Below are positions 9,579-18,493 of a DNA stretch of 64,000 nt, piece after piece. Position numbers and translations under genes: made by a program. This DNA is from Streptomyces sp. HUAS MG91 (lineage in GTDB: Bacteria; Actinomycetota; Actinomycetes; Streptomycetales; Streptomycetaceae). Below the pieces are notes generated by a model. That model was given only the letters and a program-made list of their open reading frames with translations, was not told the origin of the DNA and did no database searches. The stretch is from positions 5,146,001 to 5,210,000 of the forward strand of contig NZ_CP159534.1 of NCBI RefSeq assembly GCF_040529335.1, read 5' to 3'. How positions within the stretch are numbered: the first letter of the stretch is position 1; every line of letters starts with the position of its first letter.

Positions 9579-11129
9579 ATGCCGGAGAACCCCGAACAGC
9601 CCCAGCACATGTACGACTACGTCATCGTCGGCGGCGGCACCGCCGGATCAGTGATCGCCTCCCGCCTCACCGAGGACCCCGGCGTCACCGTCGCCGTCAT
9701 CGAGGGCGGCCCCAGCGACATCGGCCGCGACGACGTGCTGACCCTGCGCCGCTGGCTCGGCCTGCTCGGCGGCGACCTCGACTACGGCTACACCACCACC
9801 GAGCAGCCGCGCGGCAACTCGCACATCCTGCACAGCCGCGCCAAGGTGCTCGGCGGCTGCTCGTCGCACAACACCCTCATCTCGTTCAAGCCGCTGCCCG
9901 GCGACTGGGACGAGTGGGCCGCGGCCGGCGCCACCGGCTGGGACCACAAGGCGATGGACCCCTACTTCGGCAAGCTCCGCAACAACATCGTCGCGGTCGG
10001 CGAGCTGGACCGGAACGCCATCGCCCGCGACTTCGTCGAGGCCGCGCAGGCGGCGACCGGCGTACCCCGCGTCGACGGCTTCAACAAGGCGCCGTTCAAG
10101 GACGGCGTCGGCTTCTTCGACCTCGCCTACCACCCCGAGAACAACAAGCGCTCGTCCGCCTCGGTGGCGTACCTGCACCCGCACATGGAGGCCGGCGACC
10201 GCCCCAACCTGACGCTCCTGCTGGAGACGTGGGCGCACAAGCTGGAGTTCGTCGACGGCACCCGGGCGAGCGGGGTGCGCGTGCGCACCAAGGACGGCGA
10301 GGAGAAGCTGATCACCGCGCGGCGCGAGGTCGTCGTCTGCGCCGGTGCCGTCGACACGCCCCGCCTGCTCCTGCACTCCGGCATCGGCCCCAAGGCCGAC
10401 CTGGAGAAGCTCGGCATCCCCGTCGTGCACGACCTGCCGGGCGTCGGCGAGAACCTGCTCGACCACCCCGAGTCGGTCATCGTCTGGGAGACCGACGGGC
10501 CGATCCCCGACAACAGCGCCATGGACAGCGACGCGGGCCTGTTCATTCAGCGCGACCCCGAGGCCGCCGGGCCGGACCTGATGTTCCACTTCTACCAAAT
10601 TCCGTTCACGGACAACCCCGAGCGGCTCGGCTACGAGAAGCCCGAGCACGGGGTGTCCATGACGCCGAACATCCCCAAGCCCAAGAGCCGCGGCCGCCTG
10701 TACCTGACCAGCGCGGACCCCGAGGCCAAGCCCGCCCTCGACTTCCGGTACTTCACCGACGAGGACGACTACGACGGGCGGACCCTCGTCGACGGCATCC
10801 GCATCGCCCGCGAGATCGCGAAGACGCAGCCGCTCGCCGGCTGGCTCAAGCGCGAGGTGTGCCCCGGCCCCGACGTCACGAGCGACGAGGAGCTGAGCGA
10901 GTACGCCCGTAAGGTCGCCCACACCGTCTACCACCCCGCGGGCACTTGCCGAATAGGGTCCGCTGACGATGAACTCGCCGTGGTCGACCCCGAGTTGAGG
11001 ATCCGCGGGCTGCGGTCCATCCGTATTGCCGACGCGTCCGTCTTCCCGACGATGCCCGCGGTGAACCCGATGATCGGGGTGCTCATGGTCGGGGAGAAGT
11101 GCGCCGAGCTGATAGGTGGTGATGCGTGA
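9579..11129 (+). CDS. betA: Choline dehydrogenase (GMC oxidoreductase)
   Basis: 516 residues. FAD-dependent GMC-family alcohol oxidoreductase; here it probably oxidises choline to betaine aldehyde. The FAD-binding motif [17 protein letters not shown] is near the N-terminus. [14 protein letters not shown] is the GMC signature 1 region, and [15 protein letters not shown] is signature 2. The C-terminal HPAGTCRIG contains the catalytic His region, followed by [14 protein letters not shown]. It overlaps the ABC ATPase gene by one base (TGATG), so dehydrogenase and transporter are translationally linked. Confidence 0.92.
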   Translation: MPENPEQPQHMYDYVIVGGGTAGSVIASRLTEDPGVTVAVIEGGPSDIGRDDVLTLRRWLGLLGGDLDYGYTTTEQPRGNSHILHSRAKVLGGCSSHNTLISFKPLPGDWDEWAAAGATGWDHKAMDPYFGKLRNNIVAVGELDRNAIARDFVEAAQAATGVPRVDGFNKAPFKDGVGFFDLAYHPENNKRSSASVAYLHPHMEAGDRPNLTLLLETWAHKLEFVDGTRASGVRVRTKDGEEKLITARREVVVCAGAVDTPRLLLHSGIGPKADLEKLGIPVVHDLPGVGENLLDHPESVIVWETDGPIPDNSAMDSDAGLFIQRDPEAAGPDLMFHFYQIPFTDNPERLGYEKPEHGVSMTPNIPKPKSRGRLYLTSADPEAKPALDFRYFTDEDDYDGRTLVDGIRIAREIAKTQPLAGWLKREVCPGPDVTSDEELSEYARKVAHTVYHPAGTCRIGSADDELAVVDPELRIRGLRSIRIADASVFPTMPAVNPMIGVLMVGEKCAELIGGDA

Positions 11130-12232
11130 TGAGTACAGCCACTGATCCGCGTACGGAGACGGGCACCGAGACCGTCTTCTCCGTCCGCAACCTGTGGAAG
11201 GTCTTCGGCCCGAAGGCCGAACGCGTGCCGCAGCAGCAGGAGTTGGCGGACCTCGACGCCGCCGGGCTGCGCGCGAGGACCGGCTGCACCGCCGCCGTCC
11301 GCGACGTGTCCTTCGACGTCCGGCGCGGCGAGGTCTTCGTCGTCATGGGCCTGTCCGGCTCCGGCAAGTCCACGCTGGTGCGCTGCCTGACCCGGCTCAT
11401 CGAACCCACCTCGGGCGAGCTGTCCATCCACGGCGAGGACGTCCTCGCCATGGACAAGTCCCGGCTGCGCGCGCTGCGCAGGCGCCGCGCCGCCATGGTC
11501 TTCCAGCACTTCGGGCTGCTGCCGCACCGCACCGTCCTCGACAACGTCGCCTACGGCCTGGAGATCCAGGGCGTCGGCCGCGCCGAGCGACGCGCCAGAG
11601 CCGCCGAGGTCGTCGCCAAGGTCGGCCTGGAGGGCCTGGAGGACCGCCGCCCCGGCCAGCTCTCCGGCGGCCAGCAGCAGCGCGTCGGCCTGGCCCGCGC
11701 GCTCGCCGTCGACCCCGAGGTCCTGCTCTTCGACGAGCCGTTCAGCGCCCTCGACCCGCTGATCCGCCGCGACATGCAGGAGGAGGTCGTGCGGCTGCAC
11801 CGCGAGGAGGGCCGCACGATGGTCTTCATCACCCACGACCTGACCGAGGCGCTGCGCCTGGGCGACCGCATCGCCCTGATGCGCGACGGCCGGATCGTGC
11901 AGCTCGGCACGCCCGAGGAGATCGTGGGCGCCCCCGCCGACGACTACGTACGGGAATTCGTCCGCGATGTCCCCCGCGAGCAGGTCATGACCGTCCGCCG
12001 CGCCATGCGCCCCGCCGACACCGACGAGGCCGAGCGCGGCGCGGCGATCGCCCCGGACGCCACGGTCTCGGAGGCCATCGAGGCCGTCGCGCGGACCGGC
12101 TTCGCCGTACGGGTCATGGACGAAGGCCGCTGCCTGGGCATCGTCGACCACGAGCGGCTCATCGCGGCCGTCGGCGGCGCCCCGGCCCCCGCCACCACGG
12201 GTGCTCCCGCCACCGGCGAGGAGGCGGTATAG
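11129..12232 (+). CDS. Glycine betaine/proline ABC transporter ATP-binding protein (ProV/OpuAA type)
   Basis: 367 residues from ATG 11129; GTG 11126 is possible. Energises betaine/choline import at the inner membrane face. Walker A is GLSGSGKST near residue 75, the signature LSGGQQQR near 180, and Walker B VLLFDEP near 200. A family-typical insertion precedes Walker A ([14 protein letters not shown]). The C-terminal 90 residues form a partial CBS-like region ([20 protein letters not shown]), which in this family senses ionic strength. It abuts the permease gene directly (TAG then ATG with no gap). Confidence 0.93.
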   Translation: MSTATDPRTETGTETVFSVRNLWKVFGPKAERVPQQQELADLDAAGLRARTGCTAAVRDVSFDVRRGEVFVVMGLSGSGKSTLVRCLTRLIEPTSGELSIHGEDVLAMDKSRLRALRRRRAAMVFQHFGLLPHRTVLDNVAYGLEIQGVGRAERRARAAEVVAKVGLEGLEDRRPGQLSGGQQQRVGLARALAVDPEVLLFDEPFSALDPLIRRDMQEEVVRLHREEGRTMVFITHDLTEALRLGDRIALMRDGRIVQLGTPEEIVGAPADDYVREFVRDVPREQVMTVRRAMRPADTDEAERGAAIAPDATVSEAIEAVARTGFAVRVMDEGRCLGIVDHERLIAAVGGAPAPATTGAPATGEEAV

Positions 12233-14203
12233 ATGACCGCCGCCGTCACCGCCGCCCCGCCGTCGAAGACCGGCACGGGCGGCCTCAAGAACCTCAAGCC
12301 GCGCCACCGCGCCCTCGGCAAGCTCCTGCTGCTCGCCGTCGCCGCGGCGGTCCTCGTGCCGATTGCCACCGCCCAGTGGTCCGGGGCGAGTTGGCCGCAC
12401 GCCCTCACCGTCGACGTGTCCGAACCGCTCGGCAGGGCCAGCGACTGGATCATCGACAACCGGGACAGCTCACCCCTGTTCCTGTACTTCCTCGGCCACG
12501 TCAGCAACGCGCTGATCATCGCCATCCGCGCCGTCTACGTCGTGCTCCTCGCCGCCGGCTGGGCGGGCGTCACCGCCGCCGCGGGCCTGATCGCCTGGCG
12601 CGTCGCGGGCTGGCGCCTCGCCGCGTCCGCCGTCGTCGCGTTCCTCGCCTGCGGCGCCCTCGGCATGTGGGTGCCGACCATGCAGACGCTCGCGCTGATG
12701 GTCGTCGCCGTGCTCGCCTCGGTCGTGCTCGGCGCCCTGCTCGGCCTCGCCGCGGGCCTCAGCGAGCGCATGTTCCGCGTGCTGCGCCCGGTCCTCGACA
12801 CCATGCAGGTGCTGCCCGCGTACGCGTATCTGCTCCCGGTCGTCCTGATCTTCGGCATGGGTGTCCCGGCCGCGGTGCTCGCCACCGTCGTCTACGCCGC
12901 CCCGCCCATGGCCCGCCTGACCGCGCTCGGCCTGCGCTCCGCCGACGGCGGCGTCATGGAGGCCGTCACCTCGCTCGGCGCGACGGCCCGCCAGCGCCTG
13001 TTCTCCGCGCGCCTGCCGCTGGCCCGGAAGGAACTCCTCCTCGGCCTCAACCAGACGATCATGATGGCCCTGTCGATGGCCGTCATCGCCTCCGTCATCG
13101 GCGCCGCCGGCCTCGGTGACCGCGTCTACCAGGCGCTCGCCTCGGTCGACGTCGGCGCCGCGCTCGCCGCGGGCATCCCGATCGTGCTGCTCGCCGTGAT
13201 CCTCGACCGGGTCACCGGCGCGGCGGGCGAGAAGATCGGCTCGCACGAGGCACCGGCCCGCTGGAAGTGGGGCGTCGTCGCGGCGGGCACGCTCGTCGTC
13301 GCGCTCGTGGCCCGTTTCGCGGACCGGCTCGACTGGCCGGACGCCTGGGTCGTGAACATCGCGCCGACCGTGAACGACGCCGTCGACTGGATGACCGACC
13401 ACCTCTACACCGGCGTCCCGTACGTCGGCGGCACCGCCGACTGGGCCGCGCACTTCACCACCTGGATCCTCGACCCGGTCCGCTCGGGCCTGACCTGGCT
13501 CCCGTGGTGGTCCGTCCTCCTGATCGTCGCCGCGCTGGCCTGGCTGATCGGCACCTGGCGCACCGCGCTGACCGCCGTCCTCGCCATGGCCGCGATCGGC
13601 TACCTCGGCGTGTGGAAGGCGTCCCTCGACACGCTCTCCCAGGTCCTGGCCGCCGTCGCGGTGACCCTGGTCCTCGGTTTCGCGATCGGCATCGCGGCGG
13701 CCCGCAGCAACCGTTTCGAACGCCTGCTCCGCCCGGTCCTGGACGTCTTCCAGACGATGCCGCAGTTCGTGTACCTGATCCCGGTCGTCGCCCTGTTCGG
13801 CGTCGGCCGCGCCCCGGCCGTCGCGGCGGCCGTCGTGTACGCCCTTCCGGCCGTCGTCCGCATCACCACGCAGGGCCTGCGCCAGGTCGACCCGGCGGCG
13901 CTCGAAGCCTCCCGCTCGATGGGCGCGACCACGGCCCAGCAGCTCCGCCAGGTCCAACTCCCGCTCGCGCGACCCGCGTTGCTTCTCGCCGTCAACCAGG
14001 GCGTCGTGCTGACCCTCGCCGTCGTCATCATCGGCGGCCTGGTCGGCGGTGGCGCGCTCGGCTACGACGTCGTGTTCGGCCTCGCCCAGGGCGACCTGGC
14101 CACCGGCCTGGTCGCGGGCGCCGCCATCGTCTGCCTGGGCCTGATGCTGGACCGGGTGACGCAGCCGACGGGCCGCCGCACGCACGAAGGAAAGGGGGCG
14201 TGA
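12233..14203 (+). CDS. Fused double permease of a betaine/choline ABC transporter
   Basis: 656 residues, about twice a normal ProW permease. Two homologous halves each contain a permease EAA-like loop: VMEAVTSLGATARQRLFSARLPLARKE (about 240-267) and ALEASRSMGATTAQQLRQVQLPLAR (about 557-581). Each half also ends in a similar VV/AG-rich transmembrane bundle. One polypeptide can therefore supply both membrane domains of the importer. It is flanked by the ATPase upstream and the binding protein downstream (4-base GTGA overlap). The function is import of glycine betaine, choline or a related quaternary amine. Confidence 0.92.
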   Translation: MTAAVTAAPPSKTGTGGLKNLKPRHRALGKLLLLAVAAAVLVPIATAQWSGASWPHALTVDVSEPLGRASDWIIDNRDSSPLFLYFLGHVSNALIIAIRAVYVVLLAAGWAGVTAAAGLIAWRVAGWRLAASAVVAFLACGALGMWVPTMQTLALMVVAVLASVVLGALLGLAAGLSERMFRVLRPVLDTMQVLPAYAYLLPVVLIFGMGVPAAVLATVVYAAPPMARLTALGLRSADGGVMEAVTSLGATARQRLFSARLPLARKELLLGLNQTIMMALSMAVIASVIGAAGLGDRVYQALASVDVGAALAAGIPIVLLAVILDRVTGAAGEKIGSHEAPARWKWGVVAAGTLVVALVARFADRLDWPDAWVVNIAPTVNDAVDWMTDHLYTGVPYVGGTADWAAHFTTWILDPVRSGLTWLPWWSVLLIVAALAWLIGTWRTALTAVLAMAAIGYLGVWKASLDTLSQVLAAVAVTLVLGFAIGIAAARSNRFERLLRPVLDVFQTMPQFVYLIPVVALFGVGRAPAVAAAVVYALPAVVRITTQGLRQVDPAALEASRSMGATTAQQLRQVQLPLARPALLLAVNQGVVLTLAVVIIGGLVGGGALGYDVVFGLAQGDLATGLVAGAAIVCLGLMLDRVTQPTGRRTHEGKGA

Positions 14204-15183
14204 GCAGGATGAAGCACACTCATCGCTGTGCGGCCGTGGTCGCCGCCTCCGGAGCCCTTCTGGCCGTGACCGGTCTGACGGGCTGCGGCGCGGCGGACAT
14301 GACGAAGCAGTCGTCGCCGTTCGCCAACGCCAAGGGCGCCAAGACGGTGACCCTCTCCGTCCAGTCCTGGGTCGGCGCCCAGGCCAACGTGGCCGTCGCC
14401 CAGTACCTCCTGGAGCACGAGCTCGGCTACCGCGTCGACACCGTCCAGGTCGACGAGGTCCCCGCCTGGGACGCCCTCAGCCAGGGCCGCGTCGACGCGA
14501 TCCTGGAGGACTGGGGCCACCCCGACCAGGAGGCCCGCTACGTCAAGGACAAGAAGACCATCGTCGCGGGCGGCGGCCTCGGCGTCACCGGCCACATCGG
14601 CTGGTTCGTCCCGACGTACTTCGCGAAGCAGCACCCGGACATCACGAACTGGAAGAACCTCGACAAGTACGCGGATCAGCTCAAGACCGCCGAGAGCGGC
14701 GGCAAGGGCCAGCTCCTCGACGGCTCACCCTCGTACGTCACGAACGACAAGGCGCTGGTCCAGAACCTGAAGCTGAACTACCAGGTCGTCTTCTCCGGCT
14801 CGGAAGCCGCGCAGATCACCCAGATCAAGCAGTTCGCGAAGCAGAAGAAGCCGTTCCTGACGTACTGGTACACCCCGCAGTGGCTGTCGAAGCAGGTCCC
14901 GATGACGGAGGTGAAGCTGCCCCCGTACAAGGAGGGCTGCGACGCCGACCCGAAGAAGATCACCTGCGCCTATCCGACGACACCGCTCCAGAAGTTCTTC
15001 AACGCGGACTTCGCGAAGTCGGGCGGCGAGGCGGCGGCCTTCCTGAAGAAGTTCCGCTGGACGACGGACGACCAGAACGAGGTCTCCCTCCTGATCGCCG
15101 ACAAGAAGCTGTCGCCGGAGGCTGCGGCGAAGAAGTGGGTCGACGGTCACCGGTCCACGTGGGAGGCGTGGCTGCCAAAGTAG
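14200..15183 (+). CDS. Glycine betaine/choline-binding lipoprotein (OpuAC type)
   Basis: 327 residues from GTG 14200, which has AAGGA eight bases upstream; ATG 14209 is the alternative. A signal peptide ends in the lipobox LTGC, so it is a lipid-anchored extracellular receptor. The mature part has the OpuAC pattern: VQSWVGAQANVAVAQYLLE, DAILEDWGHP, GHIGWFVPTYF, and YWYTPQWL, with aromatic residues able to form a cation-pi cage for a trimethylammonium group. It is the last gene of the bet/ABC operon and is followed by a terminator-like hairpin. Confidence 0.93.
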   Translation: MSRMKHTHRCAAVVAASGALLAVTGLTGCGAADMTKQSSPFANAKGAKTVTLSVQSWVGAQANVAVAQYLLEHELGYRVDTVQVDEVPAWDALSQGRVDAILEDWGHPDQEARYVKDKKTIVAGGGLGVTGHIGWFVPTYFAKQHPDITNWKNLDKYADQLKTAESGGKGQLLDGSPSYVTNDKALVQNLKLNYQVVFSGSEAAQITQIKQFAKQKKPFLTYWYTPQWLSKQVPMTEVKLPPYKEGCDADPKKITCAYPTTPLQKFFNADFAKSGGEAAAFLKKFRWTTDDQNEVSLLIADKKLSPEAAAKKWVDGHRSTWEAWLPK

Positions 15184-15199
15184 CCGTGCCCCGTACCGT

Positions 15200-15231
15200 C
15201 GGCCCGCGTGTCGGATCAGACGCGCGGGCCG
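15200..15231. terminator. Bidirectional terminator between betaine operon and vapC
   Basis: A perfect 9-bp stem, CGGCCCGCG and CGCGGGCCG, with a 14-base loop starts 17 bases after the binding-protein stop. The convergent vapC gene ends at 15216, inside the hairpin. It probably terminates both transcripts. Confidence 0.6.
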
Positions 15232-15635
15232 TCGTGCACATTGTGCTGGCTCAGCTCGACGGCGAGCCGGGAGGCGGTGACGAAGTCGCGGTCGTCGTGG
15301 AGGACCACCAGACCGTGGTGTGCCGCGGTTGCGCACAGTTGGAGGTCCACGGCGGAGAGAGCCTGGTGGCAGCCGGCGTCGGCGGCGCGTCGCTGCAGGC
15401 CGCCGATCCACAGACCGGCGTTCTTGGGTACCGCCACATCGCCGTAGAGGTCGGTGAACATGGAGCTGAGGCCGTCGAACTCAACCAAGTTCCTTGCGGA
15501 GGTGAGGACTTCGGTGCGCTGCGGATAGCAGGACGCGATCTCGCCGTCCGCGATGGTCTCGTGCCACGACTCGTGGAGCTTTCGGTCGCGCAGGAGGCGC
15601 CAGAGAGCGGACGAGTCGAGCAGATACTTGATCAC
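15216..15635 (-). CDS. vapC: VapC-type PIN-domain ribonuclease toxin
   Basis: 139 residues. The PIN acidic residues are visible: D7 in YLLDSSA, E in QRTEVL near 42, D in AVDLQLC near 97, and D in LHDDRDF near 115. The expected activity is Mg-dependent cleavage of tRNA or rRNA when released from antitoxin. The gene overlaps its antitoxin by four bases, the standard TA arrangement. It is homologous to the second VapC of this window (30058-30474), sharing the ATAAHHGL-VLH-D-DF region. Confidence 0.9.
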   Translation of the reverse strand: MIKYLLDSSALWRLLRDRKLHESWHETIADGEIASCYPQRTEVLTSARNLVEFDGLSSMFTDLYGDVAVPKNAGLWIGGLQRRAADAGCHQALSAVDLQLCATAAHHGLVVLHDDRDFVTASRLAVELSQHNVHDGPRV

Positions 15636-15856
15636 TGGCGGTGCGTGTCCTTGTCTGCCTGGTGTGCCGCTTCGGCGCCTTCGATGTCCCAGTCCTTGGC
15701 CAGCTCGAAGTACTTTTCATGGGCGGCCGCGCGAATCCTGCGCATGTTGTACTCCTGCAGTGCGGCGGCCACTGCGGCGGTCTTCGTCCGGTGCCCGCCG
15801 AGTCGCTTGGCTGTTTCCAGTTCCTCGTCGTCGATGTCGATGTGCGTGAGGGACAT
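15632..15856 (-). CDS. vapB: VapB-type antitoxin
   Basis: 74 residues from ATG 15856, chosen for the AGGAGGC ribosome site just upstream; the longer frame from 15889 lacks one. The N-terminus LTHIDIDDEELETAKRLGG is the ribbon-helix-helix part, followed by HRTKTAAVAAALQEYNMRR. The C-terminal acidic/helical tail should wrap the PIN toxin. It likely represses its own operon through the TGTACATA repeats upstream. Confidence 0.88.
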   Translation of the reverse strand: MSLTHIDIDDEELETAKRLGGHRTKTAAVAAALQEYNMRRIRAAAHEKYFELAKDWDIEGAEAAHQADKDTHRQ

Positions 15857-15870
15857 GGCAGCCTCCTGGA

Positions 15871-15910
15871 TGTACATAACCAGACTCAATCTCCCAATTT
15901 ACTGTACATA
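15871..15910. promoter_or_regulatory. Twin TGTACATA sites upstream of vapBC, candidate operator
   Basis: TGTACATA occurs at 15871-15878 and again at 15903-15910, exactly 32 bases (three helical turns) apart in direct orientation. Each contains the palindrome TGTACA. The sites lie in the AT-rich gap just upstream of the antitoxin ribosome site. Binding by VapB or VapBC is inferred. Confidence 0.55.
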
Positions 15911-15923
15911 GACCTGTGGGATC

Positions 15924-16727
15924 TCACCTTTTGTCCAGATCGGAGCGGCATCCCCGGCACAGCCCGCCCGGCAAGGCCTCCGGCCGCCCCGGTCGCCCGC
16001 AGTCCGTGCACTCCACGAGCGTGCGGTGCGTCGTCGGTACGGGCACGTGGGCGGCCCGCGCGCGCCGCGGCGGCAGCTTGTCGCGGAGGCGGACGGCGAC
16101 GAAGGCCCGGGGCGAGTGGACGGTGGCGGGCAGGCCGCCGGTCATGGCCTGGGTGAACAGCTGCGAGTCGGGCTCGCGGGCGATCCACTCGGCGGCGGCG
16201 GCTTCGAGCGTGGCGCAGTCGGCCGCCGAGAGGGTCAACCGGGGATCGCGGAGCCCGAGTTGGGCGAGGCGTCGGTAGGCGTCGGAGCGGGGCTGCTGCG
16301 GCTGCGGTTCCTCGGCTCCGGGCTCCGGTACGTCACCGTCGAGGAACCGGGCCCACCAGTCGTCATCGCGTGCGACGCGCGACCAGTACGTGTGGAACAC
16401 CCACCGGGTCGTGCCGTCCCCGGCGCCGGGTTCGGAGAGCCGCCGCACGCGCCGCAGGTGCCCGGCGGCGGACAGCTCGTTCAGCGCGCTGCGCACCGCC
16501 GCCTGTCCGTAGAGGGGCTGTTCCTTGGCGAGCGTCTTCGCGTCTATGGCGGCCTGCTCGGGCAGCGCGTCGATGAACCCCGCGAGGGAGCGGGCCCGCA
16601 GGGGGAGGTGCGCGAAGGAGTCGCGGCGCAGGGCGCCTTGGTCCGGGGTGCCGCGTTTTCCGTAACCGGGGTTGGCCAGGGGGTGTGCGGGGGAGGGCAG
16701 GCCGGAGATAGAGTTTTCGGTAGCCAT
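15924..16727 (-). CDS. Winged-helix protein with C-terminal zinc-ribbon-like motif
   Basis: 267 residues. Residues about 45-115 look like a helix-turn-helix/winged-helix domain (RSLAGFIDALPEQAAIDAKTLAK, RSALNELSAAGHLRRV, then a wing). The C-terminus has a Cys-x2-Cys / Cys-x2-Cys pair (CTDCGRPGRPEALPGGLCRGC) likely to bind zinc. This MarR/DnaD-like architecture is common in Streptomyces and often unassigned. It sits between VapBC and the Scr1/DUF397 pair, and a strong stem-loop lies just upstream. The target is unknown. Confidence 0.8.
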   Translation of the reverse strand: MATENSISGLPSPAHPLANPGYGKRGTPDQGALRRDSFAHLPLRARSLAGFIDALPEQAAIDAKTLAKEQPLYGQAAVRSALNELSAAGHLRRVRRLSEPGAGDGTTRWVFHTYWSRVARDDDWWARFLDGDVPEPGAEEPQPQQPRSDAYRRLAQLGLRDPRLTLSAADCATLEAAAAEWIAREPDSQLFTQAMTGGLPATVHSPRAFVAVRLRDKLPPRRARAAHVPVPTTHRTLVECTDCGRPGRPEALPGGLCRGCRSDLDKR

Positions 16728-16756
16728 TGGATCGTCCTTAGCGATCTGGGTGGTCA

Positions 16757-16791
16757 GACCCCGGCAGGTGTTCCAGCACCTGGTCGGGGTC
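16757..16791. terminator. Nested hairpin, terminator of the Scr1/DUF397 operon or attenuator
   Basis: Outer arms GACCCCG (16757-16763) and CGGGGTC (16785-16791) enclose inner arms CAGGTG and CACCTG. It lies downstream of the DUF397 gene and 30 bases upstream of the winged-helix gene on the same strand. It may terminate the former or attenuate the latter. The rest of the 16728-16945 gap shows nothing else recognisable. Confidence 0.5.
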
Positions 16792-16945
16792 GTCTGTTGT
16801 TGGGCACGCTAAAGGGTGGCGACCGTGTGTCGCAACCTGGTCGCGGAAAGTCACACCGGCTGCCCAAGTGGGCAGGGAGGGAGGGTGGGTTGAGACCCGA
16901 CCACCCATTCCTTACAGGCAGCGCTCGGGTACCGGGGCTCGAAGC

Positions 16946-17131
16946 TCAGACGGTACGAGCGTGCGCCAGGAAGGCATTCCAGGCGGGCGCGGAGGCGCTG
17001 AAGGTGGGACTCTGGGGCCCGAGCTTCGAGTCGCGGAGGTAAATGCGGGTGGGGGAGGTGGCGGCTTCGAGGCAATTGCCGCCCTGGCTGTCGCTGTAGC
17101 TCGACTTGAACCACGTCAGGCTGGCGTTCAC
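16946..17131 (-). CDS. DUF397 small protein (WhiJ/Scr1 partner)
   Basis: 61 residues. It has the standard DUF397 pattern: LTWFKSSYSDSQGGNCLEAA, a central VYLRDSK-like IYLRDSKLGP, and a terminal aromatic WNAFLAHAR. In Streptomyces these short proteins pair with Scr1/WhiJ-type helix-turn-helix regulators and modulate them, in a toxin-antitoxin-like or developmental-regulator arrangement. It overlaps the upstream regulator by four bases. Confidence 0.92.
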   Translation of the reverse strand: MNASLTWFKSSYSDSQGGNCLEAATSPTRIYLRDSKLGPQSPTFSASAPAWNAFLAHARTV

Positions 17132-17940
17132 AGTGCCTGCGCCACCTTTCTAATGAAACCGGCCGAATCCTCGGGGCTGAGAGCGTGCATGCGGATCATG
17201 TCATGGGTCCTGGTCAGCTGACTGACCTTGTCCGCCTCGGCGTACAGAGCACTGGTCTCCTGCCCCTCCACGTACGCGTAGCGCTCGTGGTCGGCCGTCT
17301 CCAGAAGTGCGATGGGACCGTTGAGCGCGACACCGTACGCCCGCCCGAAGGGCAGCACCTGAATCAACACGTTCCGCAACTCACCAACCGAAAGCAGATG
17401 TTGAAGCTGCTGCTGCATCACCTCGCGCCCGCCCACCTGTGACCGCAGCGCCGCCTCGAACATCACGAAGCTGAACATCACGCCCGTACGGACCTTCAAC
17501 GCCTCCTGACGCTTGAGCCGCCCGGCGACGCGCTCCTCCACGGTCTCGTCGTCGAGCGGCGGGGAACTGGCGCCGATCAGCTCCTTCGCGTACTCGGGCG
17601 CTTGGAGAAGCCCAGGGACGAGCAGCGGCTCGTACGAACTGACCGCGATGGCGTCCTTCTCCAGAGCCATGAACTCCTGCGATCGCTGCGGATGCGGCTC
17701 AGGCTTCAGGAACTCCTGGGCGGCGATGAGTTTGCCACCCGCGTTGCACATCTGATCGGCGATCTGGAGCAGCCGGATGGTGGGCTTCCGCCGCCCGTTC
17801 TCCATGGACTTCACGTACTCGCAGCCGTACCCGGCCTCCTTGGCCAGTATCTCGCGGTCGACGCCCGCCTCGGTGCGCCACAACTTGATCTGACTACCGC
17901 AGTAGCGCCACGCGAGATTCGTCTCGGCTGACATCGGCAC
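17128..17940 (-). CDS. Scr1/WhiJ-family helix-turn-helix regulator (DUF5753)
   Basis: 270 residues. The N-terminal XRE helix-turn-helix (about 14-70) includes IKLWRTEAGVDREILAKEAGYGCEYVKSMENGRRKPT. The C-terminal DUF5753 region includes YEPLLVPGLLQAPEYA and RLKRQEAL, then LRSQVGGREVMQQQLQHLL and IQVLPF near 195. The family pairs with DUF397 proteins and RsbW-like ATPases; all three types lie together here (next gene divergent, 94 bases away). The likely role is developmental or stress regulation, with the specific regulon unknown. Confidence 0.92.
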   Translation of the reverse strand: MPMSAETNLAWRYCGSQIKLWRTEAGVDREILAKEAGYGCEYVKSMENGRRKPTIRLLQIADQMCNAGGKLIAAQEFLKPEPHPQRSQEFMALEKDAIAVSSYEPLLVPGLLQAPEYAKELIGASSPPLDDETVEERVAGRLKRQEALKVRTGVMFSFVMFEAALRSQVGGREVMQQQLQHLLSVGELRNVLIQVLPFGRAYGVALNGPIALLETADHERYAYVEGQETSALYAEADKVSQLTRTHDMIRMHALSPEDSAGFIRKVAQAL

Positions 17941-18034
17941 GCACCACTTCCCTCAGGGGCCACGACAGGTACAACTACCCGAAGTACATGCGCCGTTACT
18001 CCCGAGCGTACGCGCGAACCGGGACGGTGAACGC

Positions 18035-18475
18035 ATGCAGACCACACCGCCGACGCAACTCCCCCAGGACATCGAGTGGCGCCTGCCGCGTGACGCGCGG
18101 AGTGTGCGCAGAGCGCGCCTGCTCTTCCGGGAGACGGCGGCGCGCTGGGCGCTGCCCACAGATGTCACGGACACGGCGGAACTGCTGCTCAGCGAGCTGA
18201 TGACGAACGCGTACCGCCACGCGAAGGCCCCGGCGGGCCGGGAGATCAGGGCGCGGGCGACCCTGACGGAGAACACTCTCCGGGTAACGGTGACGGACGC
18301 GAGCGACGTACTGCCGACCCCGCGCTCGGCGTCCCCGGAGGAGGAGTCGGGGCGGGGGCTGGCGCTGGTGGAGATGCTGGCGGGGGAGTGGGGCGCGGAG
18401 GTGCGCGACTGCGGGGTGGGCAAGTCGGTGTGGTTCGAGCTGATCCGCGTACCGGGAGAGAAACCGGAAGCGTAG
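18035..18475 (+). CDS. RsbW-like ATP-binding regulatory protein
   Basis: 146 residues. Single HATPase_c_2 (anti-sigma/histidine-kinase-like) domain. The N box is TAELLLSELMTNAYRHA, followed by VTVTDASD (G1-like) and EEESGRGLALVEMLAGEWG (G2). It could be an anti-sigma factor kinase or a regulator partner. It is divergent from the Scr1/DUF397 operon, matching the recurrent Streptomyces trio of HTH, DUF397 and ATPase (as in abaA/whiJ-like clusters). No target sigma factor is adjacent. Confidence 0.9.
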   Translation: MQTTPPTQLPQDIEWRLPRDARSVRRARLLFRETAARWALPTDVTDTAELLLSELMTNAYRHAKAPAGREIRARATLTENTLRVTVTDASDVLPTPRSASPEEESGRGLALVEMLAGEWGAEVRDCGVGKSVWFELIRVPGEKPEA

Positions 18476-18493
18476 GTGCTCAGGGCTCAGGGC

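Noticed and set aside
12470..14185. 571-codon minus-strand frame opposite the fused permease
   Set aside because: It is an antisense frame with extreme Asp/Gly/Arg/His composition and no recognisable domain, entirely inside a well-supported gene.
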